Shown: in pieces, positions 48,801 through 60,665 of the stretch
Numbering within the stretch: the first letter of the stretch is position 1
Layout of the letters: each line of letters begins with the position of its first letter
NCBI GenBank assembly: GCA_965153455.1
Contig: OZ234500.1
Span: forward strand, 16,863,579-16,927,578
Source of the DNA: Sphagnum compactum
Taxonomy: Eukaryota; Bryophyta; Sphagnopsida; Sphagnales
Reading direction: 5' to 3'
DNA: 64,000 nt
Translations under genes and position numbers: made by a program
The notes under the pieces: generated by a model
The model's database searches: none
What the model was told of the DNA's origin: nothing
What the model saw: the letters and a program-made list of their open reading frames with translations, nothing else

Positions 48801-51800
48801 ACCACTCTAGAATCTTTGCAGCTAAGTCCTCATGTGAGAAAATGTCATCATCTTCACTTGCAGCAATCCCTCCCTTGCTTGAGAGACTAGTTTTGGTGCT
48901 CTTTGGAGCACTGATCCCCCATTCTCCAGCTAGCCCACTGATGGCATGTTTATTTTTTGGTCCCCGCTTTTTCCCTTTGCCTCCCTTGCCACTCACAAGG
49001 TCAGTTTCCGGCATTGGCTTGTTAGCTCCAACTCCATGGCTTCCTTTCTTTCGTCTTGCATTCTTCCCTTGTGTAGTGTCTCCCCCATCGTCAGCATCAA
49101 GTTCTGTTCCAACAGGTGGAGTTCCTGAATGATCCTCTGCATCTTTCGTGACATTTGCAATGATCACAGACTTCTTCTGTGCCAATTCCCGAGCTTGGTT
49201 CTCAAATTTCTCAATTATGTTCTGTGAAAAAACCACCAAAGCAAGCAAATATTGAATGACAGTTGCACCACTGCACCCACACAAAACCTGTGAAAGAAGA
49301 TGGAGTGCAGCAGGTCCTGCAGAAAGTGCACTAAGAGATCAAGCTCCAGATTTGAGGAATTTTGGGATCCATTACAACATGCACTTGAGGCTTTGCTTTC
49401 AGTACTTAGAAAAATCTTACCCTGATCAATGTATTGCTCAACATACACGTCTCTGCTAATATGACTGCCACACCCTCCTACAAAACAGAAAACGCAAGCA
49501 ATTCAGACCAAAAGGAAAATGCAAATACCCAAAAAACAGATTGACCAGAAATCTTCAGTACCACTCATGGAAGCCTTACTTTAAGAGCTCTCTGCACTGA
49601 TGGACAAAGAGACACAAGCTTGGCTACATCTGAGATCCCAAATGATGGTGGAAGCAACGGCAATGCATCAAACCTGCACAAAACAAACAGGAACAGATCT
49701 GCCAGAACAAATCAGAGTCCTCCCCCCCTGCAGGGTTGCCTGATGCCCTTGTGATGCAGTAACCAATACACAGCTCTCTCGGTCAAGACCTACCACCAAC
49801 TTCAAATGTATTCAACTGCTGCTTCTAAGAGATCACTGACTGGAGGCAGCAATCTGGAGAAATAGGAAAGATCTGACTGAATTAATTTGTGCATTGTGCA
49901 TTACCATGTATTTGTGGCAATAGCCTCCTCTGCAGCAGCATCCAACTGACTGACAATTGATGAATGCACAAAAACTGTCTCCAATGCAATGCCATCCACA
50001 TACTTAGCCTGTTCATCAAACCTTTTCAAACATGAGGTCCATCTTGCCATCAAAGCATACACAATATCCATAGCAAAATCATATAACATAGTAGAAGAAG
50101 AAGAGGAGCAACTCTGATTGTCGACCTGTAGGTATTGCTTTGGTTGCGGCACAGTCAGCTTACGAAGGGCATCATATGTAATATACCCATTCTGCAGATA
50201 GACAAAAATAAGAACATATACAGAACTTCATGAGTACTGAGAAACTCCTCCAATAAGTACCAAAATAGGTCAACAACCTGAATAGAATTGAGAGATAACC
50301 CAATAGAAGTGTTTTGGAGCCTTTCAGGTCTAACAACACTGAGAGAGAGGTAAAACTAGGAACAGGACAAAAGCTAAGGAAATATGGTTCTCTTTACAAG
50401 CTCAGGACATAGACAAAAAACCTGTGAGAAGAAGGCCTCCACACTTTCACGTTGTGCAACCACAAACACCTGCATTCATTTATGCCATCACACATTAGAA
50501 ACACAAAGAGATTTGTCAAGCATCAACTTTTCCACAAAGCTGCTGCACATCCTGCAATCTGCTGATGCTCACCGCAGGTGTCCACATGGCATTTCCACCA
50601 CGGAGAGAACCTGTCACTTCTCCATCTGCAATAAGCTGATTGAGAATGGTTTGAAAGAGGCCGCCATCTCCAGTAACACCTCCAACACCTCCTCCATCAT
50701 CACCTTCTCGCAGCTGATTCTGAAGGGACATCCAGAGAGTAGACAAAGGTGTGGGGATGATCAATGCTCGGACAGCCCCCCGTACCATAGCCCTAATCCT
50801 TGCAACAAACGTCGGTGTGTAGAGTTGACCTCCTTCTAACTTTCCTTGTATCTGTCAAAACACAAGCCTTTGTGGTCAAATCCGAACTATGTAACCTGGA
50901 ATCTGAACTGGCATGGAACTGAGAAACTGACATAGAGAATCTGAAGTGTGCCCTTTGACTTGAAAAGAACCAGATGTTGTATGCATACCAAAGTCCCCAA
51001 CCGGGATCCCAAAACTCCAGTCAACAATTCAGCTCCAACATTGAATTGTCGTGCTAATTCTCCGACTGAGATTTGCCCTGCTTCTTGCAATGTCTCATTG
51101 ATCTCTTCTGCCACTGAATCCCAATATGTTGCAGCCAAAATCTCGCCTTGTACCAGACTCAGATCTGTGTTATTTCCAACAATTTGTTGCGCTTGTCGCT
51201 CACAATGTATGAGTTCCACACCGAGAGTAGCAGCTAGATCTACAAGCGAAACCCTCCCAAGTCTGCAGACTTCTCCTTCAATCTCTTCTTTCAACCGCTC
51301 CTGCATTGGAGGAGGGTTTGACAGATCCATCAAGAGTGAAAAGAAGTCATCATCATGTCTGACTAGCCTTTTGTTTTTTGCAATATGAATTTCTCCAACA
51401 GATGATAATCAAGACCAAAAAGCTAATCCTAATCCATAAAACACTCCACAAAAATCATGACCCAAAATCATGCTAGACTCAATCCGTAAACACCAGATGA
51501 AAAGAAAAAACCTGAATCATTTCAGAGATGAGCAATAAACCCCTAACCCTAAAACCAGATTAAGGCAGTTGGGAGAAGAACCAAGAGGCACATGGAGGAG
51601 ACTTTTTCTTCATGCTTGCTTCATAGACAAGATGACCTCTGATGAATGAAATGATGAAAATCATGTCTCTTGTCATCGAAGGAAATTAACTGATTGTGAG
51701 CTATACAAAAGATTGCTTGCATGTATTTCAGAGAAAAATTCTGGCAATTGGACAGGTGCAGGGAGGAGACTTTTCTTCTTTGTGCTTCATGGACAAGATG

Positions 51801-52347
51801 ACCTCTGATGAAGGAAAATCAGGAAAATCATGTCTCTTGTCATTGAAGGAAAATAATTGGATGCAAGCTGTGAAAAAGAATTGCTTGCAGAATTTGGAGA
51901 AATTCTGGTGCATGGAGGAACCAAGAAGCACATGGAGGAGACTTTTTCTTCTTTGTGCGTCATGGAGGAGATGACCTCTGATGAAGGAAATAAGGAAATC
52001 ATGTGTCTTGTCATGAAGGAAGTCAAACAGATGCAAGCAAGCTGTAAAAGGATTGCTCGCATAGTAATGCCACAGAGAAATCTAGATCTTAAACAATCAT
52101 CTAAGAGGAGCAAAAGGGTGGGTGCAAGGGGGACTATTATTATTATGGTGGAGGCAGGCAATGAAGAGAGAACCTGAGTGATGTATTCTTTGCCAGAGAC
52201 AGTATGAAGCAGATCTGCATCAAGGAGATGAAGCTCCTGCAGCTTGGAAACCAGCTCCACCACATTGCGATCCGACAATCGTACACTAGGTTTTGCTTCC
52301 TGTGCCTGCTCAAAAAGCCTCTGCAGCTCTTGCAGCTCAGCATCCAT
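45821..52347 (-). CDS. E3 UFM1-protein ligase 1 (UFL1)
   Basis: Scaffold E3 for UFM1 transfer at the ER, acting with UFC1 and a DDRGK1-type adaptor. Nineteen minus-strand exons join in phase to 872 residues: 52174-52347, 50989-51300, 50573-50851, 50422-50469, 49905-50191, 49580-49673, 49421-49477, 48774-49221, 48426-48580, 48190-48255, 47943-48011, 47728-47817, 47503-47571, 47273-47319, 46973-47036, 46547-46624, 46303-46365, 46068-46160, 45821-45946. The start MDAELQELQRLFEQAQ is the family start, although the frame is open upstream to 52521. Winged-helix text GRVSLVDLAATLGVEL and YWDSVAEEINETLQE follows, then VVAQRESVEAFFSQ. Exon 8 (418-567) is a Lys/Gly-rich disordered linker. The C-terminal part has ALDLF, LLRTTGAEIADLF, DETDPVALLPKVVALLFVQ, ALQAPGRAM and ECTSDRAL. 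No break found. An AATAAA lies near 45295-45300. Confidence 0.95.
51590..52075. repeat. About 170-bp tandem triplication in UFL1 intron 1
   Basis: GGAGGAGACTTTT (approx.) starts at 51594, 51762 and 51934, each followed by TCTTC, a CATGG/CATAG phrase and GATGACCTCTGATGAA. Copies end around ATTGCT(T/C)GCA. The array fills most of the 873-bp first intron and creates spurious open frames on both strands. Confidence 0.9.
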
Positions 52348-53132
52348 CTTCTTTGCTTGGTCTTCTTGGAGAAAATTTATTAGGGTTTGGAGTTTGCTGG
52401 ATGATTTCTTCTTCCAGACAAAACTATGATGTCCAGGCTCCTCCTCCTCCACCAAGCACGGAATCCAAGAAGTTGGGACTCTGAGAAAAGAACCAAGTCT
52501 GTTGGATTGAATGCAGACCAACCCACCATGAAAATCTCAATCTCCCTCAAGAAAATCCAGCAACCTAACCAGAAGAATTCTTTGATAAAAATCAATCACA
52601 CAGGAAAGAGAAACACCCAAGCATGCATTCATTCAAGCACAAAGGTTTTACAAAGCAAGAATGAAAGAAAGAATGTTGCAACTGCATTTCACATCAAGAA
52701 GGATGATAATAATCTCCTCCTCCTCCTACATCCTGCTCAGATGGTGGTCGTCGCAGAAAGAGGGAAAGAGAAAGAGAGACAAAAAGAGAACAATTGCTGC
52801 AACCCAAACCTGTCTGGATTTCATGGGTGGTTGGAAAGAAGAAACCTTCTCTTCAGACTTTCCTTCTTGGATGAATTCGAAAGACGTCGAGGTCGAGAGG
52901 AGAGGAGGATGCAGCAACAGAAACCCTAACTTTCGTACCCTGTCTAGCGTCCCGGATCTAGCTTCGTCGACGGATGCGCGCTGGGTGAACGGACAATGGA
53001 ACTTGAGGGGAGAGAGAGAGACGGGAGAGGCGGGGGATCAAACGCATGGAGATCCCTACCCTACCCATTTGCACCTAATGCATGATCTTCAGCAGGAGTT
53101 GGGGTTTTTCCAAGTGCGAGAATCCATCAGCG
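52348..53132. promoter_or_regulatory. Divergent intergenic region between UFL1 and the A/B-barrel gene
   Basis: About 785 bp separate the two start codons, which point away from each other, so both promoters and both 5' UTRs must lie here. The part at 52860-53060 is relatively GC- and CpG-rich for this window. No TATA box or named motif is claimed. A long plus-strand frame across 52661-53458 looks like a chance by-product. Confidence 0.6.
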
Positions 53133-53288
53133 ATGCAGGCTCGTCTCTTGCATGTTGCAGCGGCAGTATCAAGACCTCATCTCCTTCTTCTTCCGCACTT
53201 TGGATCAGGTTTTGTCTCTCGTGTTCTTCTTCTTCAAGTATGTTGTTGTTTCTAATCCATTTCTGCCTCATTGGATATGTAAGCAGGC

Positions 53289-53323
<35 letters not shown>

Positions 53324-55016
53324 GAAGCACAAGAGAATGGTCCAGTTCTCATGGGAAACTTTTTAAAGCTGCTGCTTCGATCATGCTTCCTTCTGTGGTT
53401 TAATCTGCCTTTCATACCTACAAAGAAGAAGAAGAAGAAGGAGAAGGAGAAGGAATAGTTGTGAGGTGGTCATGAGCTTCAGGAGTTCTGAAGAAGCTGA
53501 AATGGTTTTCTGTTCCATTGTCTTTCAGCTTATGAAAATGCAGTAATATTTGCATTCTCACATTGCACTCTAGGTTTTGATGCTCAATTCACAACCATCT
53601 TGTGTTCAACTTCAGCACCATCTTTATCCTCTTGCTACACTGTTGCACCCATCTTGTTGTTCCGTCCTGTTCTCCTCTTGCACCCATCTTGTTGCACCAT
53701 CTTGGCCTCATGCTGCAACTGTGTGCAACAACGTAAGATAGATGCTTTTTTGTTTTTTTTCCCCTCCCAGGTAAGGAGGTGAAGAAGCTGCAAGGATCCA
53801 TTGTCAGTGATTGTGTGCTCAGGACAGGGGGCGAGTGCGCAGTAGCAGCAGCATTTCAATCTGTTCGAGTAGAGAAGAAGAGAAAAGCAGGTAGAATGTC
53901 ACCGATTCAGAATGCCATGGCCACAGGGCTGACTCCATCATCATCAGAGAAAGCAAGTCTGGGAACCTCAGTGGTTGAGCATATTGTGCTGTTCAAGGTG
54001 AAGGAAGACATTGTGCCTGAGAAAAAAGATGAGATTTTCAAGTCGTTGCAAGGATTGAAGAAACTTGATGGTGTGCTGCACCTCACTGCAGAGCCAGTGC
54101 TTTCGGTAAAAAGCTTTGAATCTACTCTAGTACACCACAACAACATACTTTGTAGTTTGAGATTCCAGTGTTCAAATCCATTTTCCTTCTGCAAAAAGTC
54201 TTGAATTCTGGTGATGATGACAATGACAATAGTCTTCTTTGATGCAGGTCCAAGGAGCAGAATTTACGCATGTCTTGCATGGGCGTTACAAAGACAAAGC
54301 TGCATTGGCTGCTTACAGCAGCCATCCTGAGCATGTCAGCATTGTGAAGAACCTTGTAATTCCATCAACAACTGATATTATGGCTTTGGATTGGGAATCT
54401 CAACCGAATGGTTTGCTTGATGCTCCCTTTCGGATTGGGAGGATCATGTTTGTGAAGGTGAAGGAAGGTGCATCTGAGGAGGAAACAAAAGCACTCGAAA
54501 ACTCATTGGATGAATTCCCCTCCAGGTCATCTTCACTCACACTGGCCACAACTTCAAATTTCTTCACAGCATGAGTTGGTGATGCATGCTATGTGTATTC
54601 TTGAATCTTTGCACACATTTCTTTCAGATATACCAAACTAGTAATCTTCTTGAATTGCTGCCACTGATTTTAGATATGCCACACTCATATCTTCTTGAAT
54701 CTCTGCACAGAGTTTCTTTCACATATGCCACACCCATATCTTCTTTGAATCTTTGCACATATTTATTTTGCCATGTTCATATCTTTTATGGTTTTTGGGT
54801 GCCAGGTTCAATGGAGTTGTGCAGGTGAGTGCTGGCCCAAATTTTACGCCAGCTCGTGCCAAGGGCTTCAACTATGGGATCTTGGCACTATTTTCAAACC
54901 AAAGAGAAGCAGATATTGTTCACTCAAGTGATGACCACAAAGCATGGCATGATAAGCAACTCGTCCCTCTTGTTGATAGTTTGATTGTCGTTGACTTCAT
55001 CCCTTCCAGACTGTAG
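53133..55016 (+). CDS. Stress-response A/B-barrel (Dabb) protein, UP3-like
   Basis: Two tandem Dabb domains, a small ferredoxin-like barrel found in plant HS1/UP3 stress proteins. Four exons join in phase: 53133-53208, 53771-54105, 54248-54525, 54806-55016, giving 299 residues. Exon 1 encodes 25 residues rich in Ala, Leu, Arg and His with no acidic residue, like an organelle presequence. A second in-frame Met at 53896 (residue 68) would give 232 residues. Barrel one starts at VVEHIVLFKVKEDI and runs through FTHVLHGRYKDKAAL. Barrel two starts near GRIMFVKVKEG and includes NYGILALFSNQREAD. The C-terminus is SRL, a canonical peroxisomal PTS1. Intron 1 carries (GA)n at about 53290-53320. An out-of-frame ATG at 53081 may form an overlapping upstream ORF. 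Biochemical function of UP3-type proteins is not established. Confidence 0.85.
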
Positions 55017-56689
55017 AAGATGGAGCCACATCACCCCAGTTTATGAATACTAGTATATGTGTTTGGGGCACAGCTCAACATTAATGCCATACTAGTGCCC
55101 CAATGCTAGTGCAGCTCAACTTCAATGACATAGTAGCACCCAAGTGCCAATGCGGGAATCAACATTTTGCTTTGTGTTTTCTTTGTTTAATGATTTGTTT
55201 GAGCTGAAAACTGCAAAACAATCCTGAGGCAAATTGTTGTGTTGGGTGGTTCACATTTTGTGCTATAAGAAGCGCAACAATACTTCTTCAGGTGAGTCTC
55301 ATTGGCTGTGCGAAATGCTTTTTTCCTGAAACCGTTTGTCACCGTTTGTGGCCTACCTGTGCCTGTTTTTTATTCCCAAAACTGTGCTTAATCATTCTTG
55401 GCCTGCACTAATAGCTAATACAATTCCCATATGTAATCCCGAAACAATTCACCACCATTTTTGGCCTGGGCTAATAGCTAGTACCTGTTCCTAAGAGTAT
55501 GGGTACCTATTACGCAATACATTATCAATTTAGAGGCTAACTTGTTGTGCATCTTTTTAGTTTTTGGGAGGGGGGGATGGTTTCATTGCCTATTTAGAAA
55601 TGTTCATGCACATGATCACTAATGTAATGGGCTGTTAGTTTCTTCATTTTGCTCGTTCAACTTTTGGGTTTTGTGTGGGCAAAGTGTGGCATGGGTGTTG
55701 TAAATTACAAATCATTTTGCCTAGTTAACAATTTGTGTTAGTATTGAACTTGAATTTATTTATTTATTCCTTTTGATTTAGGCTTTGTGTGGACAAATTG
55801 TGACCTTTTTTTTCGGGTAATGGGTGTTGTGAATTACAAATTGTTTTGCCTGGTTAATCATCAATTTGTGTTAATGTGGAACTTGAATTTAGCACTAATT
55901 TTATTTTTCCTTTTTCCTTTTCTCTTGCATTTCTTTTGTCATTCTATTCTTGTTACTTCTTAAGACGAGATCGGGAGATGTGTACCATATTCAGCACAAA
56001 TATAACAAGATCAGAGTTATGCAAGATTTGCACCAATTATGTCTTGCCAAGGTTTTTTCATTAATAAGCATACTTGGTGGTGTCTTCCTTTCATCAAACA
56101 TCAACCTCTTCGTGACATCATTTATTGTTAATTTGATCCCATATAATCATATCATGGTTTACATTTATGAACTTCAAGATTGATATATGACATCCAAATA
56201 AAGCAAACAAATACTTATAATTGTCATATGATGATAATGTAGTTTCATGGATGAATTACATTGATCAACTTTTGATTAATATTTAGATTTGATACTTTGC
56301 ATTTCATCTCAGATGCATCATTTTCCATCCATTGTGCGCAGAGTTCATTGTCACCCGTTAAAATCATGAAATGGGTATTTAGGGAACCACTTAATTATGA
56401 GTTTATTTGAAGGGGAATTTTATGAAAACTTTCACCACCTCTTTCCTCACTATATATGTATATATATATAGCACAACTAGTAACCTCAAAAATTAAAAAT
56501 TAGAAAAAAAATTTAAAACAACTAATAGGAGGTCCAGCCACACCCCCTATTTGGGCCTCTACAAGTCCCTCTATTTGGACCACTAAAAGTCCCCCTATTT
56601 TGGGTCTCACATAGAGTGTTTATTGTTTTCCCAAGTTCCACTCATAAATAAGAAAGTACAAGATGAAAGACTATTTAAATGCCACCACC

Positions 56690-56740
56690 TGGACCAATCA
56701 TTATGACTGACCAATCAGAAGCAATCATGTTGTTTTATGG
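56690..56740 (+). repeat. Fragment shared with the 13.6-15.0 kb element
   Basis: The phrase AATCATTATGACTGACCAAT followed by CAGAAGCAATCA matches 13741-13775 (AATCATTATGATTGGCCAAT then CAGAAACAGG) apart from a few changes. It marks another, more decayed copy of the same dispersed family. No terminal repeat was identified here. Confidence 0.6.
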
Positions 56741-57189
56741 GCTCTTGTGAAAACCAGTGTCGGAACATGTGAACCCATATGCACACTATTTGAAAATGTG
56801 GTGGTACTTCATCCAAAGTACACTGGACAAAGCCATTTTCCCTGATGCTGATGGATGGACCTTCTCTAAGAACACAATGTCAGTGTCTTTTTTTCTGACA
56901 AATTTTGTCATGTTTTTGACTGAAAATTTGAAAATTCAAATTTTTTTTCTAATTTTGTGGAAAATTTCACCAAATTTTAAATATCAAAGAATTGAAACAA
57001 ATAACCCTGGTCAAAGGGTTATATTACTTGTTAAGAAATCTTTGATGTCCAGTGAAGTTAATACAACTGTTGAGTACGGTTACTGTGAAGAGCAGCACTC
57101 ACTCTCTCTCAGAAATTGTTGCAGACAAAATGATGGATTACTTTGCAATGACACTTCTTTGAGGATTGGGTTGTAAGTAAAGTAAGTTT

Positions 57190-57385
57190 ATAATCAACTC
57201 TTTCCCTTTCAGTTGCTCAAGAGATTTCTAGTAGTGTATACTTCATCATCAACTCTTCCATTTTAGTTGTTGAAGAGATTTGTGTCGTACTTCCATCATC
57301 CACTCTGCAACTTTTTTGTGTGTGTAAGAGATTTGTGTTGTACGGTCGTCATCAAACTCTTTGGCTTTAGAAGATGAACATCACA
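57190..57385 (+). repeat. Degenerate tandem repeat, about 55-bp unit
   Basis: Three to four units, each with (C)AACTCTT, then TTTCAGTTGCT or similar, then AAGAGATTT and a T-C-rich end ATCATCA. First copies start near 57193 and 57250. Confidence 0.6.
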
Positions 57386-60300
57386 TGCGAATGAATCCGA
57401 CAATTAACAACCCAACAAGCCCACTATGATGAAAATTGTTTCCACTCTTTTGGTTTTTTGTGTTAACACACAAAAGAGATGATACGATCTTTTCGGGTGA
57501 TCCACAATGATAACAAAGTTCCTCCATTTCTTTCATGTGTACCACCAATATATCTATATGTGTACCATGGAATGGGTGAGTGCTTGCCTATTATGTTTTG
57601 TAATCTACCCTTGACAACCCTAGTCAGGCGTGTCAAATAACACACCTAACACGATGGTAAAAAACGACACAGGTTTATTATATTGGGTTAATAATTTGGT
57701 AACTGATTATAACGCGCCATGAAATTATTATGCCAACAACAAAGGGAACGTCATGGGATTGTCTTGTGAATGACATGCAAATGTCATAGGAACTTAATGA
57801 GAACATGAAAACATCACAAGAACATGGGAACATCATGGGAACATGAACACAAAACATAAGAACCTTTTTCTTTTGGTGATACATAATACTTTACCCTAAA
57901 AGATTATGGAATGTAATATACTTGTCCAGAAGCTTATGAATTGTCATCCAAATGATATGTTGTAGTTTGAAAAATACCAACATTACCCAACCTACTTGCT
58001 TTTAAACATGAACATAAAAGTGGCATGACTATTCATCACATATATTAACATTTTCGTGACAACCCACAAAATGATGAATTTGCTTTGTTTCATGTTAATA
58101 ACGTATGATTAAAAAAAAAAGTTGATAATACACAACCAAACAAGTCATTATGATGAAATCATTTTTATGTCTTTTGTGTTAACTAACATGTGATTTGTTT
58201 TCCCAATGCCCCACAACCCAACTATTCATTGTGATGAAATATGGTTGTGTTTCTAGTGTCATAACATATGCAATGTTACTTTAACATACAACTTCATGAT
58301 AATGAAATTTCCTTATGCCTTTGTTGTGACTTTAAAATATAACATGTTTGCTTGACAATCCATGATGAAACAATCCATTACTTGGTGATGAAATTGGTTT
58401 TTTAGTCTCACCATAATATGATATGTTTTTTAGACAATCAATCCACCAAAAGATAATCCACAATGATTAAAAAATTGCTCCATGTAATTATGTTATGAAT
58501 ATACAATGCTTTTTTAATCAATGGTATGTGTGGGCTTTTATATGTGTTTGATATAACAACAAAAAAATGAGATTTAAAAAAAAAAAAAACTTTCAAGTGA
58601 AAAGGTTTCTTATATTTAAAAAAAATTCATAGTATGATTTTGAGTGTTTGAGAATTTTTGGGTCTTTAAATAAATTTTCCAATTAAAAAATGTTGGATCC
58701 TAATAGAATCTAAGTGAAAGTTTTATTCAATTATGAATAATCCTTTCTCGCAAAGCGTCAATAAAATCTGAATAAAATGGGAGTCCATGGTTGATTCATT
58801 TTGTTAGATTTTGTAAAAATTCTAAGTGCGGACAAGAATAATTGTTTTAAACATTTTTAAAATGATGATGACGATTATGAGTCTTATTGAAATTATTAGT
58901 CCATGTTCAAATGCATTTACCTTTCATTTTACTCCTTAGTGTAATCCATGCATTGACTCATTTGGTTGTATGTCTTTTTCTTTCAAACTTGTTTCCATTG
59001 CCCTCCCCCACCCCTATCAAAACTTCCCAAAAAATCTACCAATGTACCCATAAGAATGATTACTTGTAAAAATCTTGGGCCATTTTTCAAGATGCACTAG
59101 ATTAAACAATTGTGTTTTTTGAATGTGTTTCCATATTGTTCCCATGGTTCCCACTAATTTCTTCACATAAATCAAGAATGTTAATTCATAATTATTTGCA
59201 AAGCTACCCAACTTAAACACCTGATAATATGTCTCAATGTTTATACATGTTTTTATTTGGAGTCCCTGTGTACATTAGAGCCTAAAAAGCCCATGATCAT
59301 TCAAATAGAAAATCTATGATTAGAAGAAAAGTCATTTCAAGGTTCAAGTTCATTTGTTGAAGGATAAAGAGACTAGAGGAATGGAAAAGGGTGAAAAATC
59401 AACATTAAATGCAATGTGGATAATTTCTTTAAAAAAAAATTCATAATCTTATTTCAATTTTATTTTATTTTTTTGAAGCTAGGTACAAAGTTTGTTAAAC
59501 CATGGGCCAAAGAAGCCATAATTGATGGGATTTTAAAACATATTTTTTCTCAAAATCATGTAATAATTCTTTTTGAAGATGGGTATAATGTTGGTTAGCC
59601 CATAGTCCCAAAAAACCATTATTGGTCAAAAATTTACACAATTGTTTCTCAGTTTTTAAATAATATTATTTTTAAAGGTGGGCATGAAATTCATTAGCCC
59701 ATGGGCCAAAAATACCATGATTGGTCCAAAAACATTTACATATATGAAAACTCTTCTATGATCCATGGTGATTCTATTTGCTAAAGTGAGGAAAGTGAAA
59801 AAAGAGGAAATGAAAGGAAAATGGTTTTAAAAAAAAAACCCTCAACTAGTAAGAAGAATTACATAAAATGTAAAGTTAAAAAATTAAAATTTAGATAAAA
59901 TAATTAGTTGTATTCTTGGTCCTATTTTATATGTTGGTATTTGAATCAAGTTTATTTTCACTTCACATTGCATTTGACAACTTGACCCATACATGAATGT
60001 TTTCTAAATTTTCATGGGATGGCCTTTGGATGTGTTTGGAAAGCTTTAACATCTCCATGGTCACAATCTTTCACCATAATGTATAGGGTGCTTGAATGGA
60101 ACATGGCTAAAAAATTTCACATTTATTCTTCATAGATCACAAGGAATTTTAAAACAAATAATCCAAGATTGTTTCCTTTTATTACATATGCTTAAGGTGA
60201 CACCTAGTTTGAGATTGTTTCCTTCAACAACATATTTTTAAAGTGACACTTAATCATGTGCCTTTTCCCATTTTTTACTTCACAACATTTCATTGCATGT

Positions 60301-60394
60301 ATCTTTAAAGTCCCACAACCACAAATTGGGACCCAAACTCAAAAGAAAAGACGAATACAAAATCAAAAATTGAACTACATTTAAATAGAGTAGA

Positions 60395-60665
60395 CACCTT
60401 GCCTACCTAGGGTGTCTACATACCTAAGTTATGCACCTACTTAGGTTATGTACCCACTTAGTGTGTTCACCTATCTACTTGCATATCTATGCAACTTCTT
60501 AGTTAGGCCTTCAACCTACTTACTTACTTGCATGTTTAAGTTACCTAAACAACCTACTTGCCTACTTAAGCTACCTACCCTCCTACCTAGGTTTGCAACT
60601 TACTTTCTTAGTACTTACCTATGTAATTAAACCAACCTACCTACCTACATAGCCTATATAGATTA
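60395..60665 (+). repeat. CTAC/ACTT-rich low-complexity repeat
   Basis: A drifted tetranucleotide-type array built of CTAC, CTTA and CCTA words. Related words on the other strand (GTAG/AAGT) occur at about 6820-6930, and CTAC words at about 10828-10860. Confidence 0.6.

Noticed and set aside
51787-52521. Minus-strand frame extending UFL1 exon 1 in both directions
   Set aside because: Upstream part precedes the conserved family start; downstream part is intron 1 read-through past a clear donor at 52173.
52661-53458. 265-codon plus-strand frame
   Set aside because: Low-complexity, Arg/Glu and Ser runs from (GA)n and (CTT)n; overlaps the divergent promoter and the A/B-barrel first exon in another frame.
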